DNA from: Cladopsammia gracilis
Lineage: Eukaryota; Cnidaria; Anthozoa; Scleractinia; Dendrophylliidae
Reading direction: 5' to 3'
Length of the DNA stretch: 64,000 nucleotides
Assembly (NCBI GenBank): GCA_022457155.1
Contig: JAJGOT010000598.1
Coordinates: 124,001-188,000 of the forward strand
This document shows, piece by piece, positions 1 through 6,991 of this stretch. Numbering within the stretch: position 1 is the stretch's first letter; each line of letters begins with the position of its first letter. Both the position numbers and the translations under genes were made by a program. Below the pieces are notes generated by a model. That model was not told where the DNA came from and did not search any database. It saw only the letters and a list, made by a program, of their open reading frames with translations.

Positions 1-1629
1 ACGCTTGCAACGCAATTGCGGGCAGATTCTCTCCAGGTGGATGGGTCTTCCCATATGACTGGAGATCTTGATCTCAGGGGACAAAAACTCATCAACCCCG
101 GGGAAATAGAAATGAATCGCAAATTGATCGTCAATCTGGACACGGATGAAAACCAGGATTTGTCAGCGGTGAATATGGTCACTCTGAAAAAATTCCACCC
201 TGCTGCTCCGGCTCACACTCATGAAGTCACGAAGGATATTGATTTAAAAGAACTTTTCAACGTGAAAAACTCAAAACAACAAACATGGCATGATTTGGGA
301 GCCGCATACAACAACCTGGTTTCTTATAATGATGCCAAAAATATCTTTCTCAGCCGCAAAGAGACGTTTCCAATGGAGACGGCTTTGGATATGGGAAATC
401 ACACCATTTTTAACGTGAAAGATCCCGAAGTTGCCGATCAGGGCGCAAATATGCGATATGTGGATGCCCAATCCGCGAAAAAGCTTTCGTTGGAAGGTGG
501 AACAATGACCGGAAACCTGGATATGAACTCGCAACAAATCAACAATATTGCAACGCCAACTCTGAAGCGACAACCCACGCCAAAATCTTATGTGGATAAC
601 CAGATAGGAGGTGTGGTAGCCCACACGATGGAATTAGAAGAGAAGATCAAAAAATACGTAAATGAATCGCATATCACGTCAACCTCTCACCCAAAGGACG
701 CATTCCGCTATCTGATGGAAGATGTGGATGAATCCAGCTCTGAACATCATATGACAGTGACTGGGATAAGTGATTTTCCAGATTCGCCGCATCATTTCAA
801 CAAGAAGGCTTATGACTTGGAAATCACAAAAGATCTTTTAAATGAATACTCTGGGAGACTTGGATTCAATATGTTCAAACTCCCAGAGGGAGAATACACC
901 GTGTGCGTGGAATTCTTCCCCGCGTCAATGGATGGCGTGAGCGTCAACGTTGTGAGCGCCAGTCTGAATATAAATCAGCAATCAACTAAGAAGTTTTCGG
1001 GGTATTCCAGATCCATCATCCACATGCACAAATGGAGGATTTCCCCACCTGAATTTATTTTCCTGGATTTGAAATGGCGAGGCACTGCCAAGTCAGCCGA
1101 AAAAGGAAATGCAAATCTGATCATATATGGCATTGCTGGTTCCCAACCTGATGTTGAAAGCAGCGTCTTCGATTCCCCTTTCGTTTTCCAAGCGGGGAAG
1201 ATGGTCATGGAGGCTGACTTGGATTTGAATGGCCACGCAGTGTTGAATTTGCCGCTTCGCCCGTCAAAACACTTCATTTTTGCAAGATTTGTGAAAGGAA
1301 AACACGGTGATTGTTTGATCTTCCCAAATGAAGAGGAAGATGAAACAAATTATTGGCAACAATTTGGATCTGACTTCCGGATTTTGAATGTCACGGTTTT
1401 CATTCTTCAACGTGGTTCCACCCCAGTGAGTGGAGCAACCATCATCATGACAAGTCTTGTTCAAGGAGATAGCATCACTCGGAACGCAGTCAGACCTTCC
1501 ACCAATTCATTTGGTTCACTGCAGTTCACCTTCAATCTCCATGTTGGGCAGGAAGAAGCTTTCTATCTGGCTCTCTCGGATGGAAATGCCATTCAAAGAG
1601 CAAAAGCGACAATTCTGATTGAAAAATGA
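1..1629 (+). CDS. Fibre-like protein of virus-like element, 5' end outside window
   Basis: The frame is open from base 1, so at least 542 residues are visible and the true start lies to the left; no ATG near base 16 marks a start. Several copies of a short motif occur, of the type MTGDLDLxxxxIxN followed by KDPxxxDxAxxxYVD: near residues 19-33, 120-150, 168-180 and again near 400. This motif is known from phage tail-fibre proteins and from cnidarian Polinton-like elements, where it is thought to build a fibrous, receptor-facing structure. The C-terminal 130 residues are beta-rich in character and unrecognised. The next gene follows 15 bp downstream on the same strand. Function as a virion fibre is inference from motif and context. 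No frameshift or stop is seen in the visible part. Confidence 0.72.
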   Translation, partial: TLATQLRADSLQVDGSSHMTGDLDLRGQKLINPGEIEMNRKLIVNLDTDENQDLSAVNMVTLKKFHPAAPAHTHEVTKDIDLKELFNVKNSKQQTWHDLGAAYNNLVSYNDAKNIFLSRKETFPMETALDMGNHTIFNVKDPEVADQGANMRYVDAQSAKKLSLEGGTMTGNLDMNSQQINNIATPTLKRQPTPKSYVDNQIGGVVAHTMELEEKIKKYVNESHITSTSHPKDAFRYLMEDVDESSSEHHMTVTGISDFPDSPHHFNKKAYDLEITKDLLNEYSGRLGFNMFKLPEGEYTVCVEFFPASMDGVSVNVVSASLNINQQSTKKFSGYSRSIIHMHKWRISPPEFIFLDLKWRGTAKSAEKGNANLIIYGIAGSQPDVESSVFDSPFVFQAGKMVMEADLDLNGHAVLNLPLRPSKHFIFARFVKGKHGDCLIFPNEEEDETNYWQQFGSDFRILNVTVFILQRGSTPVSGATIIMTSLVQGDSITRNAVRPSTNSFGSLQFTFNLHVGQEEAFYLALSDGNAIQRAKATILIEK

Positions 1630-1644
1630 TTTTCTCCCTGAAAA

Positions 1645-2139
1645 ATGAAGCGAACGCGAAAACAAAGCATTTTTGCTTTCAATCACATCCACCCCGCAAT
1701 TCGGGAAGAAGAACTGGAAGAGATCAAAAAACTTTTTCGATTTTATCACAAAAGATTTTGGTGTTTGAAACGAGCGCATGGTCGATTCAAGAAAATGAAT
1801 CTGCTCATGAATTTGACCTCTTCCGGTCTGGTTGCAATCGGGACGATTGCTGGAGCCGCGACTTTGAATCCAATCGTTTTGGGAGTGATTTCAGGAGCAG
1901 GATTAGTTTTGAAAACAGCGAATGAAATGAAGAATCTGAAAAGCAAAATTGAGATGGCGAAATTCGCTTTCACCACCTATGAAAAAACATTGAGTGATTT
2001 GCGCTTCGCTTTGCGGGGAGGAAATTTTGATCGAGCTGAATTTTTGTTTTCAATGGAAGCGATTGATGGGATTGTGATTGATTTGGGGTTGGATTTGGAA
2101 AAGTTTGAGAAGGAATGGGAGAAAAAATTTGAGGGTTGA
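1645..2139 (+). CDS. Small protein with hydrophobic hairpin, function unknown
   Basis: 164 residues starting at an ATG 15 bp after the fibre-like gene, same strand, probably co-transcribed. The N-terminal 50 residues are basic and helical (EEELEEIKKLFRFYHKRF). Residues about 53-92 form a long hydrophobic, Gly/Ala-rich stretch (SSGLVAIGTIAGAATLNPIV and onward) that could be a membrane hairpin or an amphipathic fusion-like segment. The rest is a charged helix ending in a Lys/Glu-rich tail. I recall similar small proteins next to fibre-like genes in cnidarian mobile elements, but cannot name a family. A minor virion membrane-active protein is one possibility. It ends 51 bp from a convergent gene, with a perfect hairpin between them. 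Confidence 0.6.
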   Translation: MKRTRKQSIFAFNHIHPAIREEELEEIKKLFRFYHKRFWCLKRAHGRFKKMNLLMNLTSSGLVAIGTIAGAATLNPIVLGVISGAGLVLKTANEMKNLKSKIEMAKFAFTTYEKTLSDLRFALRGGNFDRAEFLFSMEAIDGIVIDLGLDLEKFEKEWEKKFEG

Positions 2140-2142
2140 GAA

Positions 2143-2165
2143 TTTTCATTTCCCGGAAATGAAAA
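2143..2165. terminator. Perfect 11 bp hairpin between convergent genes
   Basis: Arms 2143-2153 (TTTTCATTTCC) and 2155-2165 are perfectly complementary around one base. It lies between the stop of the plus-strand gene at 2139 and the stop of the minus-strand gene at 2191. Position suggests a two-way transcription end signal; this is inference. Confidence 0.45.
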
Positions 2166-2190
2166 ATCATGCAAGAAATCAGGGGAAAAT

Positions 2191-2772
2191 TTATTTGAAT
2201 TTCCTGATTTTATTGAATATGTCAACGTGAAATGTTCTTTCATTTTTCCTCAAAGATGAGACAAATGACAATCGTTTCAAGGGTTGAAAATCTTTTTTTC
2301 CCATCTTCTCCTCCAGTTCTGCTAGGGCTTTCTCTTTGTTCACCTGAAAAGTCACCCTGCAGATGATGGAAATGATTTTGATGAAACAAACGGTTTCATC
2401 ATTGTATTTCAATTCTTTTTTCTTCCAGTCCAATTCGAGATCTTCATCCGCGAATAATTTATTCGCAATCATTCGACAAAGTTCATCAAAAGATGAAACA
2501 GCGATCTTGAATTTTTCAAACCATTCCTCATCCATTGGGAGTGAAGAAAAATCGATTTCGCAAGAAAGTTGTGAATCTTCCGCTTTTGGTTCGCCGAGGA
2601 AGAATTTTTTCTTGTCCGACCTCCGGGTGATGGTTGAGTTATTCTTTTTCAATGCATTTGTGATTGCGCAATTTGAGATTCCATATTCTTTTGCCGCTGA
2701 ATTGATGGAAGTGAAATTTTTGGTTTTTTTCCCATCGGAGATTGAAAAATGCGTTGGTGCTGGCTTCGACAT
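2191..2772 (-). CDS. Module-containing DNA-binding-like protein (193 aa)
   Basis: 193 residues from an ATG at 2772. Residues about 8-50 contain one copy of a module shared with the genes at 2858-3877 and 6462-6950: an aromatic residue, then SAAKEYGIS, then an AL-K helix, then RRSDKKKF. This resembles the NUMOD1-type helix-turn-helix modules of homing endonucleases, which bind DNA. The rest (acidic, then a helical lysine-rich C terminus) is unrecognised; no nuclease domain is visible. It is the second of two minus-strand genes running towards 2191 and lies 85 bp downstream of its neighbour, with a 17 bp perfect hairpin in the gap. A regulator or DNA-packaging role is possible but unproven. Confidence 0.65.
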   Translation of the reverse strand: MSKPAPTHFSISDGKKTKNFTSINSAAKEYGISNCAITNALKKNNSTITRRSDKKKFFLGEPKAEDSQLSCEIDFSSLPMDEEWFEKFKIAVSSFDELCRMIANKLFADEDLELDWKKKELKYNDETVCFIKIISIICRVTFQVNKEKALAELEEKMGKKDFQPLKRLSFVSSLRKNERTFHVDIFNKIRKFK

Positions 2773-2803
2773 TTTCTTTGGAGAAAAAAAGGAAATAAAA
2801 AAT

Positions 2804-2839
2804 TAAAATCCCATTTTATCTGGATAAAATGGGATTTTA
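2804..2839. promoter_or_regulatory. 17 bp perfect inverted repeat between two minus-strand genes
   Basis: Arms 2804-2820 (TAAAATCCCATTTTATC) and 2823-2839 are perfectly complementary with a 2 bp loop. It lies between the stop of the upstream minus-strand gene (2858) and the ATG of the downstream one (2772). It could end the first transcript, act as an operator for the second, or both. Confidence 0.5.
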
Positions 2840-2857
2840 TCCAATCGTTTCTCCAAT

Positions 2858-3877
2858 TTAGGCTTTGAGAAAAGCAAATCGAATCCAGGTTTCCATTTTA
2901 AAGTCTTTCGTTCTCGCGGGGAACTTCCAGATCCCTCGTTTGTGATGTTCTTCCCAGTCCTCTGGCCAGGGGAAATGTGAATATCGCCGATTGTCAAAAT
3001 ATTTGTTGAGATCCTCAAAATTTTTCACAGGAAAGTTGGTGCCTGTGCCAGGGTTGAAAAGCATCAGCAAGGTCTTCTGCTTTTCCACGTCAACATCTTC
3101 AGTCACAACCCACTCTGGATACTTTTCTCGCAGCCTTGGATAATATTTGCCAAAATTACCAGCGCTTTCCTCCGCTGTCAGGGGCAAAAATGTTTCCGAA
3201 ATTCCCTTCAATTGAGAAGTTGGAGGGGAACTTCCAGGGCATGATTTGGGATCCGCTTTTTCAACTTTGAATTTTGTTCCATCGCTTCTCCGGGTGAAAG
3301 AATTTCTCCCGCTTTTCAATGCATCATGAATTGTTCTCGCATCGATCCCCAACTCAGATGTCGCCGCTGAAACGCTGGGATAAATCTTTGTTGAACTGGG
3401 GGAAATGACTTTGACGGGAATCGCATGTGGTTTTTGCGTGATGGTTGGGATTTCGCTCGCCTCACTCCGCTCCACTCCAACCGCTTCGGGAAGAGAACCC
3501 ACTGGTTCCTTGTCGGCAATTCGTTTCATGAAATAATCTTTTCCATTTTTCCTGATTTTCCAACTCTGGCACCAGCCAGTTCTTTTGAAAGCGCAAGAAA
3601 CGGCTTGCCTTGTGACTCCGATCCATGCTGCCATTTCGGTTTCGGTTTCAAATTTCGCCAGCGGAGGATCGCTGGGAGATTCATGAACTGAAAAACGAGT
3701 GACTTGGAGATTGACAACTGCCACTTCCCTCCCGCGAAACTGAAATTTGTTTCTTCCTTCATTGATTGCTTTGTTTAAAGATTTTGGGGAAAAATTCATG
3801 AATTTGGCCAGCTTCGCCTGGGATGAAAATCTCTCGCTGAGCCTTTCTTTGGAAACTGCATCTATCAAAACCCACAT
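2858..3877 (-). CDS. Three-module DNA-binding-like protein (339 aa)
   Basis: 339 residues from an ATG at 3877. Three copies of the element's shared module are visible: residues about 15-55 (FSSQAKLAKFMNFSPKSLNK), about 73-118 (FETETEMAAWIGVTRQAVSC, ending KDYF) and about 165-207 (VSAATSELGIDARTIHDALK, then RRSDGTKF). The third is nearest to the NUMOD1-like consensus. The last 120 residues are Pro/Trp-rich (FPWPEDWEEHHKRGIWKFPA) and unrecognised. No catalytic nuclease motif is seen. Repeated DNA-binding modules suggest binding to repeated sites, and the palindrome arrays lie directly upstream (3.95-5.2 kb), but this link is inference. Confidence 0.68.
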   Translation of the reverse strand: MWVLIDAVSKERLSERFSSQAKLAKFMNFSPKSLNKAINEGRNKFQFRGREVAVVNLQVTRFSVHESPSDPPLAKFETETEMAAWIGVTRQAVSCAFKRTGWCQSWKIRKNGKDYFMKRIADKEPVGSLPEAVGVERSEASEIPTITQKPHAIPVKVISPSSTKIYPSVSAATSELGIDARTIHDALKSGRNSFTRRSDGTKFKVEKADPKSCPGSSPPTSQLKGISETFLPLTAEESAGNFGKYYPRLREKYPEWVVTEDVDVEKQKTLLMLFNPGTGTNFPVKNFEDLNKYFDNRRYSHFPWPEDWEEHHKRGIWKFPARTKDFKMETWIRFAFLKA

Positions 3878-3949
3878 TTGGATAGGTGGAAAAAATAAAT
3901 GATTTTCTGGGGAACTTTGTTTTGTGGATTCTCAGGAGAAAATGCCGCA

Positions 3950-4070
3950 AATCTCCAGGAATTTTCTCGACGAATCGGCATTCTCTAACGAATGCCGAGT
4001 TTCGTTAATTTAAATTAATCTAAATTGACGAATCGGCATCTCCAGCGAATGCCGATTCGTCGATTTAGGT
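3950..4070. promoter_or_regulatory. Two tandem hairpins sharing the GACGAATCGGCAT motif
   Basis: The second hairpin has 13 bp perfect arms, 4027-4039 (GACGAATCGGCAT) and 4049-4061, extending to about 18 bp with one mismatch. The first, about 3971-4007, uses the same motif with imperfect arms. Short AT-rich mirror sequence (TTAATTTAAATTAA) separates them. The site is immediately upstream of the minus-strand gene starting at 3877. Candidate replication origin or operator; not tested. Confidence 0.45.
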
Positions 4071-4507
4071 AATCGAAATTTAGACAGAAAAACCAGGATT
4101 TTTCCGAATTTTCCGGAAAATCAGGGGGATAAATTCCATTTCAGGAGACAAATGGTAAAATTCAGGGGACAAATGTCACTTTCCTGAATTTTGAGTTCAT
4201 TTTCGCAGGAAAATGAGCAACAAAAAGTTAACTACCCCATACACCTGGGGGGGGGGGGGGGGGTGCTGAAATTCTATTTCTATGAAAATTTTTTTCTTTT
4301 TTTTTTTCTTTTTTTTTTTTTTCTTTTTTTAAAAAAAGAATTTTCGCCAAACCCACAGACAGTTATGGGGTTTTTTCATTTCTCCTGAGTTCAGCAGAAA
4401 AGCAGGGGACAGAGGGCAGTTTTTTCCCCACAATGCCCCAAAATAGACCCCAGATTGCAAAAAATTCTTCCCCGGATTCATTTTTCCATTTGAGAATCGT
4501 TGATTTC
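4071..4507. other. Gene-free low-complexity stretch
   Basis: It contains three related copies of a CAGGRGACAAATG-like motif (about 4140-4175 and 4405), a 15-base poly-G run near 4249-4263 and pyrimidine tracts of 10-20 T at 4290-4330. No supported ORF; a short Phe-rich reading frame here is only the T-tract. Confidence 0.5.
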
Positions 4508-4519
4508 CCCAGTGTTTTT

Positions 4520-5235
4520 TCCCGGGAATCTATTCCAGAAAAAAAAATGGATTTTTCTGGAACAGATATCTATTCCAGAAAAATCCATTTTTTCCAGAGC
4601 AAAAAAAATACAGAGCAAAAAATGGATTTTTCTGGAACAGATATCTGTTTCAGAAAAAACCATTTTTTCCAGAGCAAAAAAATACAGAGCAAAAAATAGT
4701 TTTTTCCAGAGCAAAAAATACAGAGCAAAAATGGATTTTTCTGGAACAGATATCTGTTCCAGAAAAATAGTTTTTTCTGGAACAGATATCTGTTTCAGAA
4801 AAATCCATTTTTTCCAGAGCAAAAAAATGCAGGGGAAAAAATAGTTTTTTCTGGAATAGATATCTGCTCCAGAAAAATCCATTTTTTCTGGAAGGCATTT
4901 TTCTGCTCCAGAAAAATCCATTTTTTCTGGAAGGCATTTTTCTGCTCCAGAAAAATCCATTTTTTCTGGAAGGCATTTTTCTGCTCCAGAAAAATCCATT
5001 TTTTCTGGAAGGCATTTTCTGCTCCAGAAAAATCCATTTTTTCTGGAATAGATATCTGCTCCAGAAAAATCCATTTTTTCTGGAAGGCATTTTCTGCTCC
5101 AGAAAAATCCATTTTTTCTGGAATAGATATCTGCTCCAGAAAAATCCATTTTTTCTGGAAGGCATTTTCTGCTCCAGAAAAATCCATTTTTTTTCTGGAA
5201 TAGATATCTGCTCCAGAAAAATCCATTTTTTCCGG
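4520..5235. repeat. Palindromic tandem array with TTCTGGAA/TTCCAGAA half-sites
   Basis: About 20 units of roughly 37-45 bp. Each unit is itself a palindrome of the form TTTTTCTGGAA - spacer - TTCCAGAAAAA. Two spacer types alternate: an EcoRV-like core (ACAGATATCTGT or ATAGATATCTGC) and AGGCATTTTCTGC; the left third adds TTCCAGAGCAAAAAA variants. No gene crosses it; long minus-strand reading frames through it are repeat artefacts. In general form it recalls the homologous regions of large invertebrate DNA viruses, which serve as origins and enhancers. The TTCnnGAA half-sites also fit a heat-shock-element pattern. Both comparisons are analogy, not homology. Confidence 0.85.
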
Positions 5236-5318
5236 AGGGGTTTTGAAATTCAAAATGCATTTTCCGGAGGGGATTCATTTTCATTTTCCGGAGTGGAAAA
5301 TTTCCCCTGAGGAAAAAA

Positions 5319-5540
5319 ATGATTGGAAAGAAAATGCCTTCAAATTCAAATGCGAAAAGAAAAAAACTGAGTGAAAGTGACGACGAAATTGATTCCATTG
5401 ACCTGCTGATGGAAAGCTATGTGAATTTGGAAAAGTGGGTTGAAGAGATTGCCGCAGATATGAAAAAACAAACTGAATTGTTTGAGAAAATGATGACTGA
5501 ATCAACTCATTGCAAATTCTGCGAATCTGCAAAAATCTGA
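5319..5540 (+). CDS. Small acidic/coiled-coil protein, unknown
   Basis: 73 residues from ATG 5319, or 68 from the in-frame ATG at 5334. It starts basic (NSNAKRKKL), then has an acidic helical middle (ESDDEIDSIDLLMESYVNLE) and ends with a CxxC pair (HCKFCESAKI). It begins about 85 bp after the palindromic array, and its stop is 63 bp from the stop of a convergent gene, with a perfect hairpin between. Codon use matches the neighbouring genes. It may be real, but short length keeps confidence modest. Confidence 0.45.
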   Translation: MIGKKMPSNSNAKRKKLSESDDEIDSIDLLMESYVNLEKWVEEIAADMKKQTELFEKMMTESTHCKFCESAKI

Positions 5541-5552
5541 AAAAAGTTCTGC

Positions 5553-5579
5553 CTTTTCCAGAATTGAATTCTGGAAAAG
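5553..5579. terminator. Perfect 13 bp hairpin between convergent genes
   Basis: Arms 5553-5565 (CTTTTCCAGAATT) and 5567-5579 with a single-base loop, placed between convergent stops at 5540 and 5604. It has the same TTCCAGAA core as the 4.5-5.2 kb array. Confidence 0.5.
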
Positions 5580-5603
5580 ATTTTCTCCCTGATCTCAGCG
5601 AGA

Positions 5604-6227
5604 TCAAACTTCATCGTCCTCATTCTTGTCCTCAAACTCATCGAATTCCGAGGCAGCTTCCACCTTTTCCTCCACCAAAACTTCGTCCACGATGCATGTG
5701 ATGGCTTTCAGATTTCCGCAGAAAAGATGTTTGATTGAAAACACAACTTGCCCCCGGAGAGGAACGCCAATGAGTTCTTTTTGCCTCAGGATTGGTTTTT
5801 TCTTCCCATAGTCGCACAATTCCCAAAATCTGCAGGAGAAATCCGTGTGCTTGAGTTTGGAGGGATAAATCTTGGCATAAATCTTTTCCTGCTCGGATTT
5901 GTCGATTTTCACGAGAGTGAAATCTCCCTCCTGAAATCGAGCAAAAGACGGGGAAATCTCTTTGATTGCCTGCTTCTTTTTCATCGCAGCAGAGTTGAAA
6001 TGTTTTTCCAAATCTTTGAAAAATTTGATGTTTTCTTCCGGAAGAGTGATTCCCAGAGAAAACGAGTCACCTTGATGAGCGAAAATCTTGAATTTGGTTT
6101 GGAGTTTCACTTTGAGCCATTTGTCATTGTGAAGGCATGGGAGGAGACAGAAAGAGATTTTTCCGGAAGATTTTTTCACGGGGTTGTCGAGAGAGCAGTC
6201 GGGGATAGATATTTTCTCGGGATTCAT
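5604..6227 (-). CDS. Possible viral ssDNA-binding-like protein (207 aa)
   Basis: The start is taken at ATG 6227, 26 bp after the stop of the upstream gene; a longer in-frame start would overlap that gene. The N terminus is Pro/Cys-containing, the middle has alternating hydrophobic and basic strands (KWLKVKLQTKFKIFAHQGDS), and residues about 150-190 run LIGVPLRGQVVFSIKHLFCG, followed by a very acidic tail (EFDEFEDKNEDDEV). A beta-rich core with an acidic C-terminal tail is typical of DNA-virus ssDNA-binding proteins, and the penultimate strand pattern resembles them, but I see no diagnostic motif. The assignment is a guess from shape and from sharing an element with a replicative polymerase. 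Confidence 0.5.
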   Translation of the reverse strand: MNPEKISIPDCSLDNPVKKSSGKISFCLLPCLHNDKWLKVKLQTKFKIFAHQGDSFSLGITLPEENIKFFKDLEKHFNSAAMKKKQAIKEISPSFARFQEGDFTLVKIDKSEQEKIYAKIYPSKLKHTDFSCRFWELCDYGKKKPILRQKELIGVPLRGQVVFSIKHLFCGNLKAITCIVDEVLVEEKVEAASEFDEFEDKNEDDEV

Positions 6228-6252
6228 TTTTTGGGAGGAGATAAAAAATAAA

Positions 6253-6438
6253 TTAAATCGCGAAAATCCATTTTTCCATGAACTTGCGATCCTCTTCCAG
6301 TCGGACTGGGAGAAAACCAGTGGCCATGTCAACCGCTTTTTGAAAGTTTCTTTCTGCGTCACACGCTTTTTCCCAGATCAAATCTTCTTGAATTTTTTCT
6401 GCCTCTTGCTGAGGAGTGGATTTGTTTTCACCTGACAT
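6253..6438 (-). CDS. Tiny helical protein (61 aa), unknown
   Basis: 61 residues from ATG 6438; an in-frame extension to 6465 would need a TTG start. It is entirely charged and helical (PQQEAEKIQEDLIWEKACDA). It sits 23 bp after the stop of the module gene at 6462 and 25 bp before the start of the gene at 6227, in one minus-strand run of three genes, which supports it being real. Confidence 0.45.
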   Translation of the reverse strand: MSGENKSTPQQEAEKIQEDLIWEKACDAERNFQKAVDMATGFLPVRLEEDRKFMEKWIFAI

Positions 6439-6461
6439 TTTTTCTCCAATGAAGAAAAAAT

Positions 6462-6950
6462 TCAAAACGTGGCTTGAAAATCTTCAACGCATTTGTTCAT
6501 ATCAAACTGTTTGGTGGTGGAAAATTTGGAGGCTCCTTTTCTTGCCCGAGCATGAAGAAATTTTTCATCTGCAGCCTTCACTCTCGTGTAATGGATAAGC
6601 TGCTCCAATCTGGGAGAAGCCCAAGTGACTTCGTGAGATTTCTCCTGTGAATCCAGAAAATGTGTTTTTTTCTTGCAGAGTTGATTGAAAAAAACTGTGC
6701 GTGATAACCCAAATCGTTCCTGAATTTCCTCTGCGGTGAAAAAATCTTCCCCATCAATCGAAATAAATGGTGTGTCTTCTTCATCCTGAATCCAGAACAC
6801 TTTTTGATCGGCTCTTCTGAAATACTTGATGTTCCCTGATTTGAGAACTCGGAAAATCACCTTGGAAGGGAGTCCAGTTTTTTCACTGGCTTCTTTGAAT
6901 GTGAAAAAAGTTTGTTTTTCTTTTCCTTCTTCCTGAATCGAAAACTTCAT
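6462..6950 (-). CDS. Two-module DNA-binding-like protein (162 aa)
   Basis: The start is taken at ATG 6950; an upstream ATG at 6986 would add 12 residues read from the promoter palindrome. The chosen start gives FSIQEEGKEKQTFFTFKEAS, which lines up with FSISDGKKTKNFTSINSAAK in the protein at 2191-2772. Module one (residues about 14-52) ends in RRADQKVF; module two (about 58-100) contains FFTAEEIQERFGLSRTVFFN. The modules resemble NUMOD1-type helix-turn-helix repeats. The C-terminal third is basic and unrecognised. It is divergent from the polymerase gene, so it could be a replication-linked regulator; this is inference. Confidence 0.62.
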   Translation of the reverse strand: MKFSIQEEGKEKQTFFTFKEASEKTGLPSKVIFRVLKSGNIKYFRRADQKVFWIQDEEDTPFISIDGEDFFTAEEIQERFGLSRTVFFNQLCKKKTHFLDSQEKSHEVTWASPRLEQLIHYTRVKAADEKFLHARARKGASKFSTTKQFDMNKCVEDFQATF

Positions 6951-6991
6951 TTTTGAATGGAGAAAAAATATTTTTTCTTTTTTCATTCAAA
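6951..6991. promoter_or_regulatory. Symmetric divergent promoter region
   Basis: The 41 bp between the minus-strand ATG (6950) and the polymerase ATG (6992) is a near-palindrome: TTTGAATG at 6952-6959 mirrors CATTCAAA at 6984-6991, with AAAAAATATTTTTT at 6963-6976 inside. It gives each gene an equivalent AT-rich upstream element, suggesting one shared control site. Confidence 0.5.

Noticed and set aside
4191..4388. Phe-rich 65-residue ORF
   Set aside because: It is the translation of poly-T and poly-G runs.
4520..5235. CRISPR-like look of regularly spaced repeats
   Set aside because: Spacers are not unique, units are palindromic and contiguous, there are no cas genes and the context is eukaryotic.
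4478..5398. Long minus-strand reading frames (up to 306 codons) rich in KNGFFWSR-like repeats
   Set aside because: They are translations of the palindromic DNA array; all three frames are open in places and the residues only mirror the repeat unit.
6953..6991. Upstream extension of the polymerase by 13 residues
   Set aside because: It begins with TTG and runs through the promoter palindrome; ATG 6992 gives the expected N terminus.
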